From Streptomyces sp. NBC_01669 (GTDB taxonomy: Bacteria; Actinomycetota; Actinomycetes; Streptomycetales; Streptomycetaceae), in contig NZ_JAPEQG010000001.1 in NCBI RefSeq assembly GCF_026339735.1, forward strand, positions 6,780,501-6,844,500: a DNA stretch of 64,000 bases. The letters are read 5' to 3'. A program made the position numbers and the translations under genes. Shown one piece after another: positions 34,838-41,975 of this stretch; the first letter of the stretch is position 1, and every line of letters starts with the position of its first letter. The notes below the pieces were generated by a model that ran no database searches, was not told the origin of the DNA, and saw only the letters and a program-made list of their open reading frames with translations.

Positions 34838-35002
34838 GGTCGGCAGCGACGGCGACCCGTCGCAGTGCGTACTGCCGGAGCGGATGCCGAACGAGCGGGT
34901 GCGGGTGCGGACGGAGCTCTCGCACCGGGACGCCCGACGTTGCGATCGGCCACATGGCCGCAGTCGTCGCGGCGGCCGTGCGACCCAGGACGGGCGGTGT
35001 CG

Positions 35003-35551
35003 TCAGAAATCGGCGGTCGTACGCTCGTCCAGGCGGCCCACCGAGTCCTGGGCGTATGCGTTCTCGTACGCGTTGCGGATCCGCTCGATCTGCGAATCGC
35101 GCACGCGTGACTCGGTCGCCGGGTAGAGCAGGATCACCTCGTAACTGCGCTCCCGCTCGATCACCCCGCGGGAGTCGCGCCACTGGCCGCGGCCGTCCTG
35201 GATGGTCAGGCCCCTCGGGAAGCGTGGGGTGATCTCCTCGTCGACGAAGGCGAGGAACTGCTGGTCGGTCACAAGGGGCCCGCCGTCCAGGCGTTCCGTA
35301 CCGAAGAGCAGCCGAGTCTCCATGTAGGCCTTGCCGCGGGCGAGAGCGGCCGACGCGGCGGGCTGCGAGGCGGCGGGCGTGCCGCTGCCGAGGGTGGCGT
35401 ATGCGACAGGTTCGCCCACGGCCAGTACGGCGAAGGCGGCGGCTGCCACCGTGAGTGCGATGGGCCGCCTCGGGCCGTGCCGGCTGTCGTTGCTGCAGGT
35501 TTTCGGGCTCGGGTGGCCGGGGCGGCTGGTCGAGTGGGGGAGGAGCGACAC
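35003..35551 (-). CDS. DUF3574-family exported protein
   Basis: A 182-aa protein with an N-terminal signal or anchor (RRPIALTVAAAAFAVLAVGE) and a DUF3574 core: YMETRLLFGTERLDGG, VTDQQFLAFVDEEITPRFPRGLTI, GQWRDSRGVIERERSYEVILLYP, and IRNAYENAYAQDSVGRL. Function unknown. GTG 35551 was chosen because GAAGG lies about 9 nt upstream. It is divergent from the gene at 35767; the 215 bp between holds both promoters. Confidence 0.85.
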   Translation of the reverse strand: MSLLPHSTSRPGHPSPKTCSNDSRHGPRRPIALTVAAAAFAVLAVGEPVAYATLGSGTPAASQPAASAALARGKAYMETRLLFGTERLDGGPLVTDQQFLAFVDEEITPRFPRGLTIQDGRGQWRDSRGVIERERSYEVILLYPATESRVRDSQIERIRNAYENAYAQDSVGRLDERTTADF

Positions 35552-35753
35552 GGGGGTGGCCCTTCGTTCGGAGGAGGGGGTGGGCGCGGACCGCGCGCGG
35601 CTCACTGTGACAAGGGGCCCTCACCGGAGAGCGGTGGGACATGGCGGCGCGGGGGAAATCACCCGTACCGGTGACGGGGCAGGCGTGGGAGACGGAGTAG
35701 CCGGAGAGCCGATCTTCGCCAAAAACCCTTCGTTCCGGTCGGGTTGGCGGTGC

Positions 35754-35766
35754 TAACTTCCCTCGC
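35754..35766 (+). promoter_or_regulatory. -10 element for a leaderless start of the gene at 35767
   Basis: TAACTT (35754-35759) ends exactly 7 nt before the GTG start codon, and no Shine-Dalgarno sequence is present. A -35 is not clear (CGTTCC at the 17-nt position). Confidence 0.45.
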
Positions 35767-36498
35767 GTGGCGAAACTCAATCAGATCATCGCAGTGGAGA
35801 AAGGCGTCAAGTCCAAGGCTCACCAGGACCTGACGGCGGCACATCACGGCCTCCAGAAGGCCGGGCTGCTCGCCGGGATCTCCCGGACCTACCAGCCGAA
35901 GGACGAGGAGGGTGAGCAGCTTCCGCCCGAGTCGACGCTGGTGCAGATCAAGGCCGAGGACGTGCTGCGGAACACCGCGGCGACGCTGACCCGGCTTTTC
36001 GATGTGACCGCCACGAAGGACTGGGCGAACTGTGCGGCCCGCGCGGATGTGAAGGTCGACGGCCGCGTGCTCGTGGCCGAGGTGCCGGTGTCGTATCTGC
36101 TCTTCCTGGAGAAGCAGCTGACGGACATCAATACGTTCGTGCGCAAGCTGCCGGTGCTCGACGCCGCCGAGGCGTGGACCCAGGACCCGTCGACGGACTC
36201 CTGGAAGACCGAACCGGTCCGCACCCTGCGCACGAAGAAGGTGCCCCGCAACCACGTCAAGGCGGAGGCCACCGAGAAGCACCCGGCGCAGGTCGAGGTG
36301 TACTACGAGGACGTCCCGATCGGCTACTGGACGACCGTGAAGTTCTCCGGGGCTCTTCCCGCGCGGCGTATCAACGAACTCCTGGACCGGGTGGAGAAGC
36401 TCCAGCAGGCTGTGAAGTTCGCCCGCGAGGAGGCCAACGGCGTGGACGTCACCGACCAGCGGGTGGGTGATGCGGTATTCGGCTACCTCTTCGGGTAG
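35767..36498 (+). CDS. Conserved actinobacterial/phage-type protein preceding the tRNA-like array (DUF7873-like)
   Basis: A 243-aa soluble protein starting MAKLNQIIAVEKGVKSKAHQ. I recognise it as a strongly conserved family of Streptomyces chromosomes and actinophages (I believe DUF7873, number not certain). There is no membrane segment or enzyme motif that I can name. It is rich in Lys/Glu, with conserved stretches ISRTYQPKDEEGEQLPPEST, LFDVTATKDWANCAARADV, TKKVPRNHVKAEATEKHPAQ and TVKFSGALPARRINELLDRVEKLQQAVKFAREEAN. Its basic character and position just before two tRNA-like genes suggest RNA binding, but this is inference. It starts at GTG 35767, probably leaderless. Confidence 0.8.
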   Translation: MAKLNQIIAVEKGVKSKAHQDLTAAHHGLQKAGLLAGISRTYQPKDEEGEQLPPESTLVQIKAEDVLRNTAATLTRLFDVTATKDWANCAARADVKVDGRVLVAEVPVSYLLFLEKQLTDINTFVRKLPVLDAAEAWTQDPSTDSWKTEPVRTLRTKKVPRNHVKAEATEKHPAQVEVYYEDVPIGYWTTVKFSGALPARRINELLDRVEKLQQAVKFAREEANGVDVTDQRVGDAVFGYLFG

Positions 36499-36511
36499 CC
36501 GACCATGGATT

Positions 36512-36537
36512 CCCCGGCCGCATTGTCACGGCCGGGG
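36512..36537 (+). terminator. Hairpin after the DUF7873-like gene, overlapping a tRNA acceptor-like strand
   Basis: A 9-bp perfect stem CCCCGGCCG (36512-36520) with CGGCCGGGG (36529-36537) and an 8-nt loop lies 13 bp past the stop codon. Its right arm contains GCCGGGG (36531-36537), identical to the acceptor strand at 36645-36651, so it can also pair with CCCCGGC at 36609-36615. Confidence 0.6.
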
Positions 36538-36581
36538 TGCGCGAGGAGCGCAAGCTGAAACTGAAGCTTGTCGTGACGACG

Positions 36582-36676
36582 CGGTTCCAGTGGAGGTTCG
36601 AGTCCTCCCCCCGGCATTTGCGTACATTCCCTGTACGCGGGCGGGCCGGGGTAGCCCAACTGGCAGAGGCAGACCG
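36582..36676 (+). ncRNA. Circularly permuted tRNA-like gene P1
   Basis: Elements occur in the order 3' half, linker, 5' half. The 3' half has anticodon-stem strand CGGTT (36582-36586), variable loop CCAGT, T-arm GGAGG-TTCGAGT-CCTCC (36592-36608), acceptor CCCCGGC (36609-36615) and discriminator A36616. The 28-nt linker carries a hairpin GCGTAC/GTACGC (36620-36638). The 5' half has acceptor GCCGGGG (36645-36651), T8, A9, D-arm 36654-36670 with GG, A26 and anticodon-stem strand GACCG (36672-36676). The acceptor pairs 7/7; the anticodon stem pairs 5/5 with one G.T and can extend by two. No anticodon can be read, since the loop would form only on joining the outer ends. Confidence 0.65.
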
Positions 36677-36752
36677 CGATCAATCTCAGACTCTTGCTCC
36701 AGACTCAGCATTCGCCGCCGATCGCCGGATCAAACGGGCTCGGGCCCATGCG

Positions 36753-36822
36753 CGTCGAGATGTTGGTTCGACTCCAACCCGCGGAGCTTCGATCTGCGGT
36801 CGTCTAAAGGAAGGACGCGGCG
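36753..36822 (+). ncRNA. Circularly permuted tRNA-like gene P2
   Basis: The layout is the same as P1 but more compact. The 3' half has anticodon-stem strand CGTCG (36753-36757), variable loop AGAT, T-arm GTTGG-TTCGACT-CCAAC (36762-36778), acceptor CCGCGGA (36779-36785) and discriminator G36786. The linker is only CTTCGA (36787-36792). The 5' half has acceptor TCTGCGG (36793-36799), T8, C9, D-arm GTCT-AAAGGAA-GGAC (36802-36816), G26 and anticodon-stem strand CGGCG (36818-36822). The acceptor pairs 7/7 and the anticodon stem 5/5, each with one wobble. Canonical T8, A14, G18G19, A21 and T-loop bases are all present. The anticodon is not assignable. Confidence 0.65.
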
Positions 36823-36882
36823 ACATTACGACTGACCCGGGCTCTTAAAAGTGCCGGCGTGCCGAATGGGCGGCATCACTCA

Positions 36883-36913
36883 GGGCCCGGGGGCCGGCTA
36901 CGCCCCCGGGTCC
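36883..36913. terminator. Bidirectional terminator after the tRNA-like array
   Basis: A 12-bp stem (36883-36894 with 36902-36913, one G.U) with a 7-nt loop overlaps the last codons of the convergent C39-like gene. It would end transcripts coming from the array. Confidence 0.65.
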
Positions 36914-37551
36914 GCTCCCGTTTCCGATCCCTGCCGCGTTCCGTCGGCGAGCGATACCCCGCGCCCGGCGAAGAACCGCTCGAAGTCGGGCAGGGGCAGT
37001 TCCGCGGCCCGCGTCGTGGCCGTCGTGCCCGACGGGTTGTGGAAGTGGACCCCGTCGCCGTCCGGCGTACGGGACGTCAGCAACACCAGATGACCGCCCC
37101 GGCCCGGAGCCGGCCGCTCCGGATGCCGGATCCCGTAGTGCACCGACGCCATCACCGTCCGCCCCTCGTCCAGCAGGGCCACGATCTCGTCCGTCGACAG
37201 GTGGCGGTGGACGGTGGCATCGACGCCGTGCACCTCCCGCACGTACTGTGCGAAGGGCGCGTAGACCAGGCCCCGGATCGCCCCCTCGGCATCCTCCGTG
37301 TACGCGCCGTACTTGAGCGCTCCGTCACGCAGGGCGAACAGCCGAGGGGCGCCGGTACCGAGCGCCATGCGCAGACAGGTCACACCGCACAGGTGACCTG
37401 CCCAGCGCGCGTACTCGGCGGGCGATTCAGCCCCCGAGTCCGCCCAGCCCGGGTCGGCGGCCGGATCGAGTCCGCCCTCGACGATCCGGCCCACGAGTTC
37501 GGGCGAGGCGAACTGCGTATGGACGGCGAACCGGCAGGTGGGGCAGGTCAC
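36898..37551 (-). CDS. C39-like cysteine peptidase family protein
   Basis: A 217-aa protein of the papain-like C39 fold. A likely catalytic Cys lies in GHLCGVTCLRMAL, the His in GRGGHLVLLTS and the Asn in VHFHNPSG; the order Cys, His, Asn fits the family. MTCPTCRFAVHTQF at the N-terminus may be a small metal-binding motif. The substrate is unknown and no bacteriocin transporter is fused. It starts at GTG 37551, overlapping the alaA stop (GTGA), so it is translated from the alaA transcript. The 3' end is covered by the terminator at 36883-36913. Confidence 0.8.
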   Translation of the reverse strand: MTCPTCRFAVHTQFASPELVGRIVEGGLDPAADPGWADSGAESPAEYARWAGHLCGVTCLRMALGTGAPRLFALRDGALKYGAYTEDAEGAIRGLVYAPFAQYVREVHGVDATVHRHLSTDEIVALLDEGRTVMASVHYGIRHPERPAPGRGGHLVLLTSRTPDGDGVHFHNPSGTTATTRAAELPLPDFERFFAGRGVSLADGTRQGSETGADPGA

Positions 37552-38759
37552 TGGCGGTATCCGTTCAGGAAGCGGCCGATGCGGCTGATCGCCGCGTCGA
37601 GATCGTCGGCGTAAGGGAGGGTCAGGATCCGGAAGTGGTCGGGACGCGGCCAGTTGAAGCCCGTGCCCTGAACCACCTGTATCTTCTCCCGCAGCAGCAG
37701 ATCGAGGACGAACTTCTCGTCATCGACGATGTTGTGCACCTTGGGATCGATGCGCGGGAACGCGTACAGCGCGCCCTTCGGCTTCACGCACGACACTCCG
37801 GGGATCTCGTTGAGCTTCTCCCAGGCCCGGTTGCGCTGCTCGTACAGCCTGCCGCCCGGAGCCACCAGTTCCCGGATGGACTGCCGGCCGCCGAGCGCGG
37901 CCTGGATGGCGTACTGCGCGGGGGCGTTCGGGCACAGCCGCATGGAGGCGAGCATCGTCAGGCCCTCCAGATAGTTGCGGGCGTGCTGCTGCGGGCCGGA
38001 CACCACCATCCAGCCGGAGCGGAACCCCGCCACCCGGTACGTCTTCGACAGGCCGCTGAAGGTGAGACAGACCAGGTCGGGGGCGAGGACTGCCACGCTG
38101 TGGTGCTCGGCGTCGTCGTACAGGATCTGGTCGTAGATCTCATCGGCGAGGACCAGCAGACCGTGCCTGCGTGCCAGGTCGAGGATGCCTTCCAGGATCT
38201 CGCGCGGATAGACGGCGCCGGTCGGGTTGTTCGGGTTGATGATCACGACGGCCTTGGTACGTTCGGTGATCTTCGATGCCATGTCGGCGAGGTCCGGATT
38301 CCAGTCCGACGCCTCGTCGCAGGTGTAGTGCACGGCCTTGCCGCCGGCGAGGGTGACCACCGCGGTCCACAGCGGATAGTCGGGCGACGGGATCAGCACC
38401 TCGTCGCCGTCCTCCAGCAGCGCCTGTACGGACATGGAGATCAGCTCGGACACCCCGTTGCCGAGGAAGATGTCGTCCACCCCGACATCGGTCAGCCCCA
38501 TCGCCTGGTAGCGCTGCGCCACCGCGCGGCGGGCGGAGAGGATGCCGCGCGAATCGCTGTAGCCGTGGGCCTGCGGGAGCATCCGGATCATGTCCTGGAC
38601 GATCTCCTCCGGCGCCTCGAATCCGAAGAGTGCGGGGTTGCCCGTGTTGAGGCGGAGCACGCTGTGGCCCGCCTCCTCCAGGGCGTTGGCGTGCTCGATG
38701 ACCGGGCCCCGGATCTCGTAACAGACCTCGTTGAGCTTGCTGGACTGCCGGAATTCCAT
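37548..38759 (-). CDS. alaA: PLP-dependent aminotransferase, AlaA-type
   Basis: A 403-aa fold-type I aminotransferase closely resembling glutamate-pyruvate (alanine) aminotransferase AlaA: LRLNTGNPALFGFEAPEEI, HGYSDSRGILSARRAV, VIINPNNPTGAVYPREIL, DEIYDQILYDD, the PLP lysine in FSGLSKTYRVAGFRSGW, and the C-terminal Arg in HFRILTLPY. It interconverts pyruvate plus glutamate with alanine plus 2-oxoglutarate. ATG 38759 was chosen because it gives the family N-terminus MEFRQSSKLNEV. It is divergent from the HxlR regulator across 85 bp holding twin palindromes, so that regulator may control it. Confidence 0.9.
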   Translation of the reverse strand: MEFRQSSKLNEVCYEIRGPVIEHANALEEAGHSVLRLNTGNPALFGFEAPEEIVQDMIRMLPQAHGYSDSRGILSARRAVAQRYQAMGLTDVGVDDIFLGNGVSELISMSVQALLEDGDEVLIPSPDYPLWTAVVTLAGGKAVHYTCDEASDWNPDLADMASKITERTKAVVIINPNNPTGAVYPREILEGILDLARRHGLLVLADEIYDQILYDDAEHHSVAVLAPDLVCLTFSGLSKTYRVAGFRSGWMVVSGPQQHARNYLEGLTMLASMRLCPNAPAQYAIQAALGGRQSIRELVAPGGRLYEQRNRAWEKLNEIPGVSCVKPKGALYAFPRIDPKVHNIVDDEKFVLDLLLREKIQVVQGTGFNWPRPDHFRILTLPYADDLDAAISRIGRFLNGYRQ

Positions 38760-38787
38760 GCGGTGCCTCCCCGACCCGATTGCGATA

Positions 38788-38822
38788 CTTGGTTTTACCA
38801 AGCCTGGGCTTGGAAAGTCCAA
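38788..38822. promoter_or_regulatory. Twin palindromes between alaA and the HxlR gene
   Basis: CTTGGT-ttt-ACCAAG (38788-38802) and TTGGA-aag-TCCAA (38810-38822) share the TTGG/CCAA arms, and their centres are 21 bp apart, two DNA turns. The second overlaps the -35 of the regulator promoter, as expected for autoregulation. Confidence 0.65.
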
Positions 38823-38837
38823 CAACATGTCTAGACT
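38810..38837 (+). promoter_or_regulatory. Promoter of the HxlR gene
   Basis: TTGGAA (38810-38815), a 16-nt spacer and TAGACT (38832-38837) end 7 nt before ATG 38845, implying a leaderless transcript and supporting that start over ATG 38827. Confidence 0.55.
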
Positions 38838-38844
38838 GCGTCGC

Positions 38845-39522
38845 ATGCCACGTCAGCAGCAGCCACTCGCACGCCCCGTGCGCCGCCGGAGTTACGACCA
38901 GTTCTGCGCCACCGCCCGGGCCCTCGACTCCGTGGGGGACCGCTGGACCCTGCTGATCGTCCGTGAACTGCTGGCGGGGCCACGCCGCTACACCGATCTG
39001 CACGCCGACCTTCCCGGCGTCAGCACGGACGTCCTCGCGTCCCGGCTCAAGGACATGGAGCAGGGCGGCCTGGTCACCCGCCGCAGGCTGCCGCCGCCCG
39101 CCGCCGCGTCGGTGTACGAACTGACCGAGCGCGGCCACGGGTTGCTGCCGGTCCTCGCCGCGCTCGCCGAGTGGGGCGCGCCGGCGATCGGCGATCGGCG
39201 GCCGACGGATGCGGTGCGGGCACACTGGTTCGCGCTGCCGCTGCTCCGTGCGCTGGACGCGCTGACCCACGCGGGAGTCGTCGAAGTCCGACTCGATGAG
39301 GGGGAGTTCCACGTGCGCGTGGGCGGATCGAGTGGGCCGCTCGACGGTGCGGGGGTGTACGGGGACGGACCCGCCGCTCACGCGGATGCCCGGATCGTGC
39401 TCGACGACGAGGTCTGTCTCGCGCTCGGGCGAGGCGAATTCACGCTCGCCGAGGCCGTGAAGGACGGGCGCGTCGAGGTCGTGGGCGAGGGTCCGCTGGC
39501 CGGAGAGCTTCGGGGTGAATGA
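38845..39522 (+). CDS. HxlR-family winged-helix transcriptional regulator
   Basis: A 225-aa regulator. The HxlR DNA-binding domain occupies about 12-100 (ATARALDSVGDRWTLLIVRELLAGPRRYTDLHADLPGVSTDVLASRLKDMEQGGLVTRR). It is followed by a C-terminal domain of about 110 residues that resembles an SCP2-like ligand pocket, so it probably senses a small molecule. ATG 38845 was preferred over ATG 38827 because the -10 hexamer would otherwise lie inside the coding region. Twin TTGG/CCAA palindromes sit over its promoter and between it and alaA. Confidence 0.9.
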   Translation: MPRQQQPLARPVRRRSYDQFCATARALDSVGDRWTLLIVRELLAGPRRYTDLHADLPGVSTDVLASRLKDMEQGGLVTRRRLPPPAAASVYELTERGHGLLPVLAALAEWGAPAIGDRRPTDAVRAHWFALPLLRALDALTHAGVVEVRLDEGEFHVRVGGSSGPLDGAGVYGDGPAAHADARIVLDDEVCLALGRGEFTLAEAVKDGRVEVVGEGPLAGELRGE

Positions 39523-39630
39523 CTGGCATGTGACTGTCGCATGACCGTCGTGTCCGAATGATTCCGCGTATCAACTCCCGGGTAGCGTGGGGGCATTTGG
39601 GATGTCTACGTCGATGCCGAGAGGGTTCGC

Positions 39631-40146
39631 ATGAGAATAGGCAGGCAACGGGAACGGCAGGAACGGCAGGACCAGCACGGGCAGCAGGTGCGACTCGGCA
39701 AGGCCCTGGTCGGTGGTGGTTGTGTGGCCGCGCTCGGCCTCTTACCGTCGGCGGCCATGGCCGCGCCCGGCAGCGGGGTGAGCGGCACGGTGGTCGCGAA
39801 GGGAACGTCGACCGGGAAGCTGAAGGTCAAGACGCCGAAGGGCCGGACGGATGTGACCTTCCGGACGATCACCGTGGAGCCCGGCGGCTCCACCGGCTGG
39901 CACACCCACAGCGGTCAGGTGATCGCCGTCGTCCAGTCGGGGACGCTGACGCGCACACTGGACGACTGCTCGGTCGAGGTGATGGCCGCGGGCACGTCTT
40001 TCATCGAGCCGTCCGGCGCCCATCGCCCCCACATCGGACGTAACCTGGGCAGCGAGCCGGTCGTGCTCTGGGTGACCTATCTGCTGCCCGAGGGCAGTGC
40101 ACTCTCCGACGACGCCGATGCGGTGGACTGCGACGCGAAGAAGTGA
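39631..40146 (+). CDS. Exported cupin-domain protein with a TTA codon
   Basis: A 171-aa protein. A basic, Gln/Arg-rich N-terminus and hydrophobic stretch (ALVGGGCVAALGLLPSAAMA) form a signal peptide. The cupin barrel follows, with VEPGGSTGWHTHSGQVIAVVQSG (two His and a Gln at the usual metal site) and GTSFIEPSGAHRPHIGRN. Codon 38 (39742-39744) is TTA, the rare leucine codon read by bldA tRNA in Streptomyces, so production is probably developmentally timed. ATG 39631 has GAGAGGG upstream. The enzymatic or binding role is unknown. Confidence 0.82.
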   Translation: MRIGRQRERQERQDQHGQQVRLGKALVGGGCVAALGLLPSAAMAAPGSGVSGTVVAKGTSTGKLKVKTPKGRTDVTFRTITVEPGGSTGWHTHSGQVIAVVQSGTLTRTLDDCSVEVMAAGTSFIEPSGAHRPHIGRNLGSEPVVLWVTYLLPEGSALSDDADAVDCDAKK

Positions 40147-40400
40147 CGTGGCGCGAGACGCTTGCCCACCTCCGTCGCCGGCGGTCGGTCGGCGAGCGTC
40201 TGCCCGTACGCCCGCGAATGGTGCTGACGGTCGTTCTGACGACACCGTGGGAGAAGGTTGTCCTCGCGGCCTTCCTGATCGGCGGAATGGGGAGCGGTGA
40301 GGCGGCACGCGCTCGCCGAGCGGTTCGGCGTCCCGTTCCACTTCGCGAGCCCGACGTACCCGACGACGAGGCACCCCGCTGGTGGGACGGCCGACGCTGA
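40143..40400 (+). CDS. Possible small membrane protein
   Basis: An 85-codon frame starts at GTG 40143, overlapping the cupin stop (GTGA). It has one hydrophobic stretch (MVLTVVLTTPWEKVVLAAFLI) followed by an Arg/Pro-rich tail ending APRWWDGRR. Third positions are mostly G/C. The coupling overlap argues for a gene; the lack of any recognised family and the looser codon use argue against it. It may be a decaying gene. Confidence 0.35.
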   Translation: MTWRETLAHLRRRRSVGERLPVRPRMVLTVVLTTPWEKVVLAAFLIGGMGSGEAARARRAVRRPVPLREPDVPDDEAPRWWDGRR

Positions 40401-40429
40401 CGCACCGATCCTGGGGCGATGATGGTCGG

Positions 40430-41077
40430 GTGCGATTCGAAGCGATCACCTGGGAACGGCTGGCCGAAACCTTTGCCGGGTACGCCGACGGGCTGAAGCC
40501 GTCCGACGGTGGGCCGTGGCTCAAGGTCGGCGTCGACGGCGCTCCGGCCGCCCGCACCGGGGAGCTGGCCGAGCGTGTCGCGCAGGAGCTGAGGATCCGT
40601 GGCCGCGCCGTGCTCGTCGTGTCCACCGAGGGGTTCCTGCGCCCGGCGAGCCTGCGCTACGAGTACGGCAAGCAGGACCCCGACTCGTACGTCGACAGCT
40701 GGTTCGACACGGGAGCCCTCTGGCGTGAGGTCCTCGGGCCGCTGGAGGCGGGCGGCAGCGGGCGGGTGCTGCCCGATCTGTGGGACCCGGTGACGGACCG
40801 GGCCACCCGCAGCCCGTATCAACACCTTCCTGAGGGCGGTGTTCTGGTGATGCACGGGCCATTGCTGCTCGGGCACTGGTTCCCGTTCGACCTGAGTCTC
40901 CATCTGCGGCTCTCGCCGGGTGCGCTGCGGCGGCGCACCGAGGAGAGCGAGCGGTGGACTCTGCCCGCTTTCGCGCGGTACGAGGAGGAGGTGGAGCCCG
41001 CCGGGCGTGCGAACGCGGTCGTCCGGGCCGACGATCCGCTCCACCCCGCCTGGACCGGGCTGCCCGGGGGCGGGTAG
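40430..41077 (+). CDS. Uridine-kinase-like protein without a normal P-loop
   Basis: A 215-aa protein resembling the uridine kinase-like NTPases of actinobacteria in length and downstream motifs (AVLVVSTEGFLRPASLRYEYG, YVDSWFDTGALWREVLGPL, GVLVMHGPLLLG, FDLSLHLRLSPGALRRRT). The expected GxxGxGKT/S loop is replaced by VGVDGAPAARTGELAE, with no Lys-Thr/Ser, so ATP phosphate binding is doubtful. It may be a regulatory or dead paralogue. GTG 40430 is the most likely start; its ribosome site is weak. It is convergent with psuK, 1 bp between stop codons. Confidence 0.7.
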   Translation: MRFEAITWERLAETFAGYADGLKPSDGGPWLKVGVDGAPAARTGELAERVAQELRIRGRAVLVVSTEGFLRPASLRYEYGKQDPDSYVDSWFDTGALWREVLGPLEAGGSGRVLPDLWDPVTDRATRSPYQHLPEGGVLVMHGPLLLGHWFPFDLSLHLRLSPGALRRRTEESERWTLPAFARYEEEVEPAGRANAVVRADDPLHPAWTGLPGGG

Positions 41078-41078
41078 G

Positions 41079-41975
41079 TCACCCGCCGGGTCGGCCGCCG
41101 ACCGTTCCGACCGCCTCGGCCCCCGATCGGCAGCCCGCCGCCGCGGCCGTGGCCTCGTCCGCCCCTGCCAGCCGCGCCGCGAGGAACCCTCCGGTGAACG
41201 CGTCGCCCGCCCCGGTGGAGTCCACCGCTGCGCGCACCGGAACGGCCGGAACACGTCCGGTCACCGTCCCTCCGGCGGCGAGCAGGGCGCCTTCCTCGCC
41301 CAGGGTGACGACGACCCGAGGGAACATCAGGCTCAGCTTGGCGGCGGCGTCGGCCGGTTCGGGGAGTCCGGTGAGCAGCCGGGCCTCGTCCGCGTTCGGC
41401 AGCAGCAGCTCCGCTCCCTCCACTGCCGTCAGGAACGTGTCGACGCCGAGTTCGGCGAGGAAGCCCGCGGAGGCTGGATCCACGCTCGCCGGGATGTTCC
41501 GCCGCCGGGCCTCCCGCAGGGCGAGCAGGGCCGTCGCGCGGCTCGTCGCGGCGAAGAGGAGATAGCCGGACAGATGCAGATGCGCGACGCCGTCGAGCAG
41601 GGACGGCGACCAGTCGGCGGGGCAGAGGCGCAGCACGGCGCCGCTGTCGGTGAGGAAGGTGCGTTCGGCCGCGGAATCGACGAGCGCGACGACGGTGGCG
41701 GTCGGCGCTCCGTCGTCCACCACCAGCAGAGGACGCACCCCCGCCCGCCGCAGCGCATCCTCGTGCCAGGCCGCGGAGTCCGCGCCCACCCGTGCCACCA
41801 GTCGCACGTCCCGGCAGCCCGAACGCGCCGCCCAGCAGGCGGCATTGGCGCCGGCCCCGCCCGGCAGCGTGCTGATCCGGGCCGCCGTGTCCGTGCCGTG
41901 GACGAGTGGCGAGACATGCCGGGCCACCACATCTGTGACCACGTCCCCGACGACGAGCAGGCCGCCGCCGGTCAC
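41079..41975 (-). CDS. psuK: PfkB-family sugar kinase, probable pseudouridine kinase
   Basis: A 298-aa ribokinase-like enzyme. The N-terminal substrate motif is PGGAGANAACWAARSG and the C-terminal PfkB signature DSTGAGDAFTGGFLAARL contains the catalytic Asp. Its GTG start (41975) overlaps the psuG stop (GTGA). That coupling supports the role of phosphorylating pseudouridine to pseudouridine 5'-phosphate, which PsuG then cleaves. Without PsuG the sugar specificity would not be callable. Confidence 0.85.
   Translation of the reverse strand: MTGGGLLVVGDVVTDVVARHVSPLVHGTDTAARISTLPGGAGANAACWAARSGCRDVRLVARVGADSAAWHEDALRRAGVRPLLVVDDGAPTATVVALVDSAAERTFLTDSGAVLRLCPADWSPSLLDGVAHLHLSGYLLFAATSRATALLALREARRRNIPASVDPASAGFLAELGVDTFLTAVEGAELLLPNADEARLLTGLPEPADAAAKLSLMFPRVVVTLGEEGALLAAGGTVTGRVPAVPVRAAVDSTGAGDAFTGGFLAARLAGADEATAAAAGCRSGAEAVGTVGGRPGG

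Noticed and set aside
36645..36785. Linear intron-containing tRNA made from the 36645 D-arm half and the 36762 T-arm half
   Set aside because: Acceptor pairing would be only 5 of 7 with two mismatches, while each half pairs perfectly with a different partner in the permuted reading.
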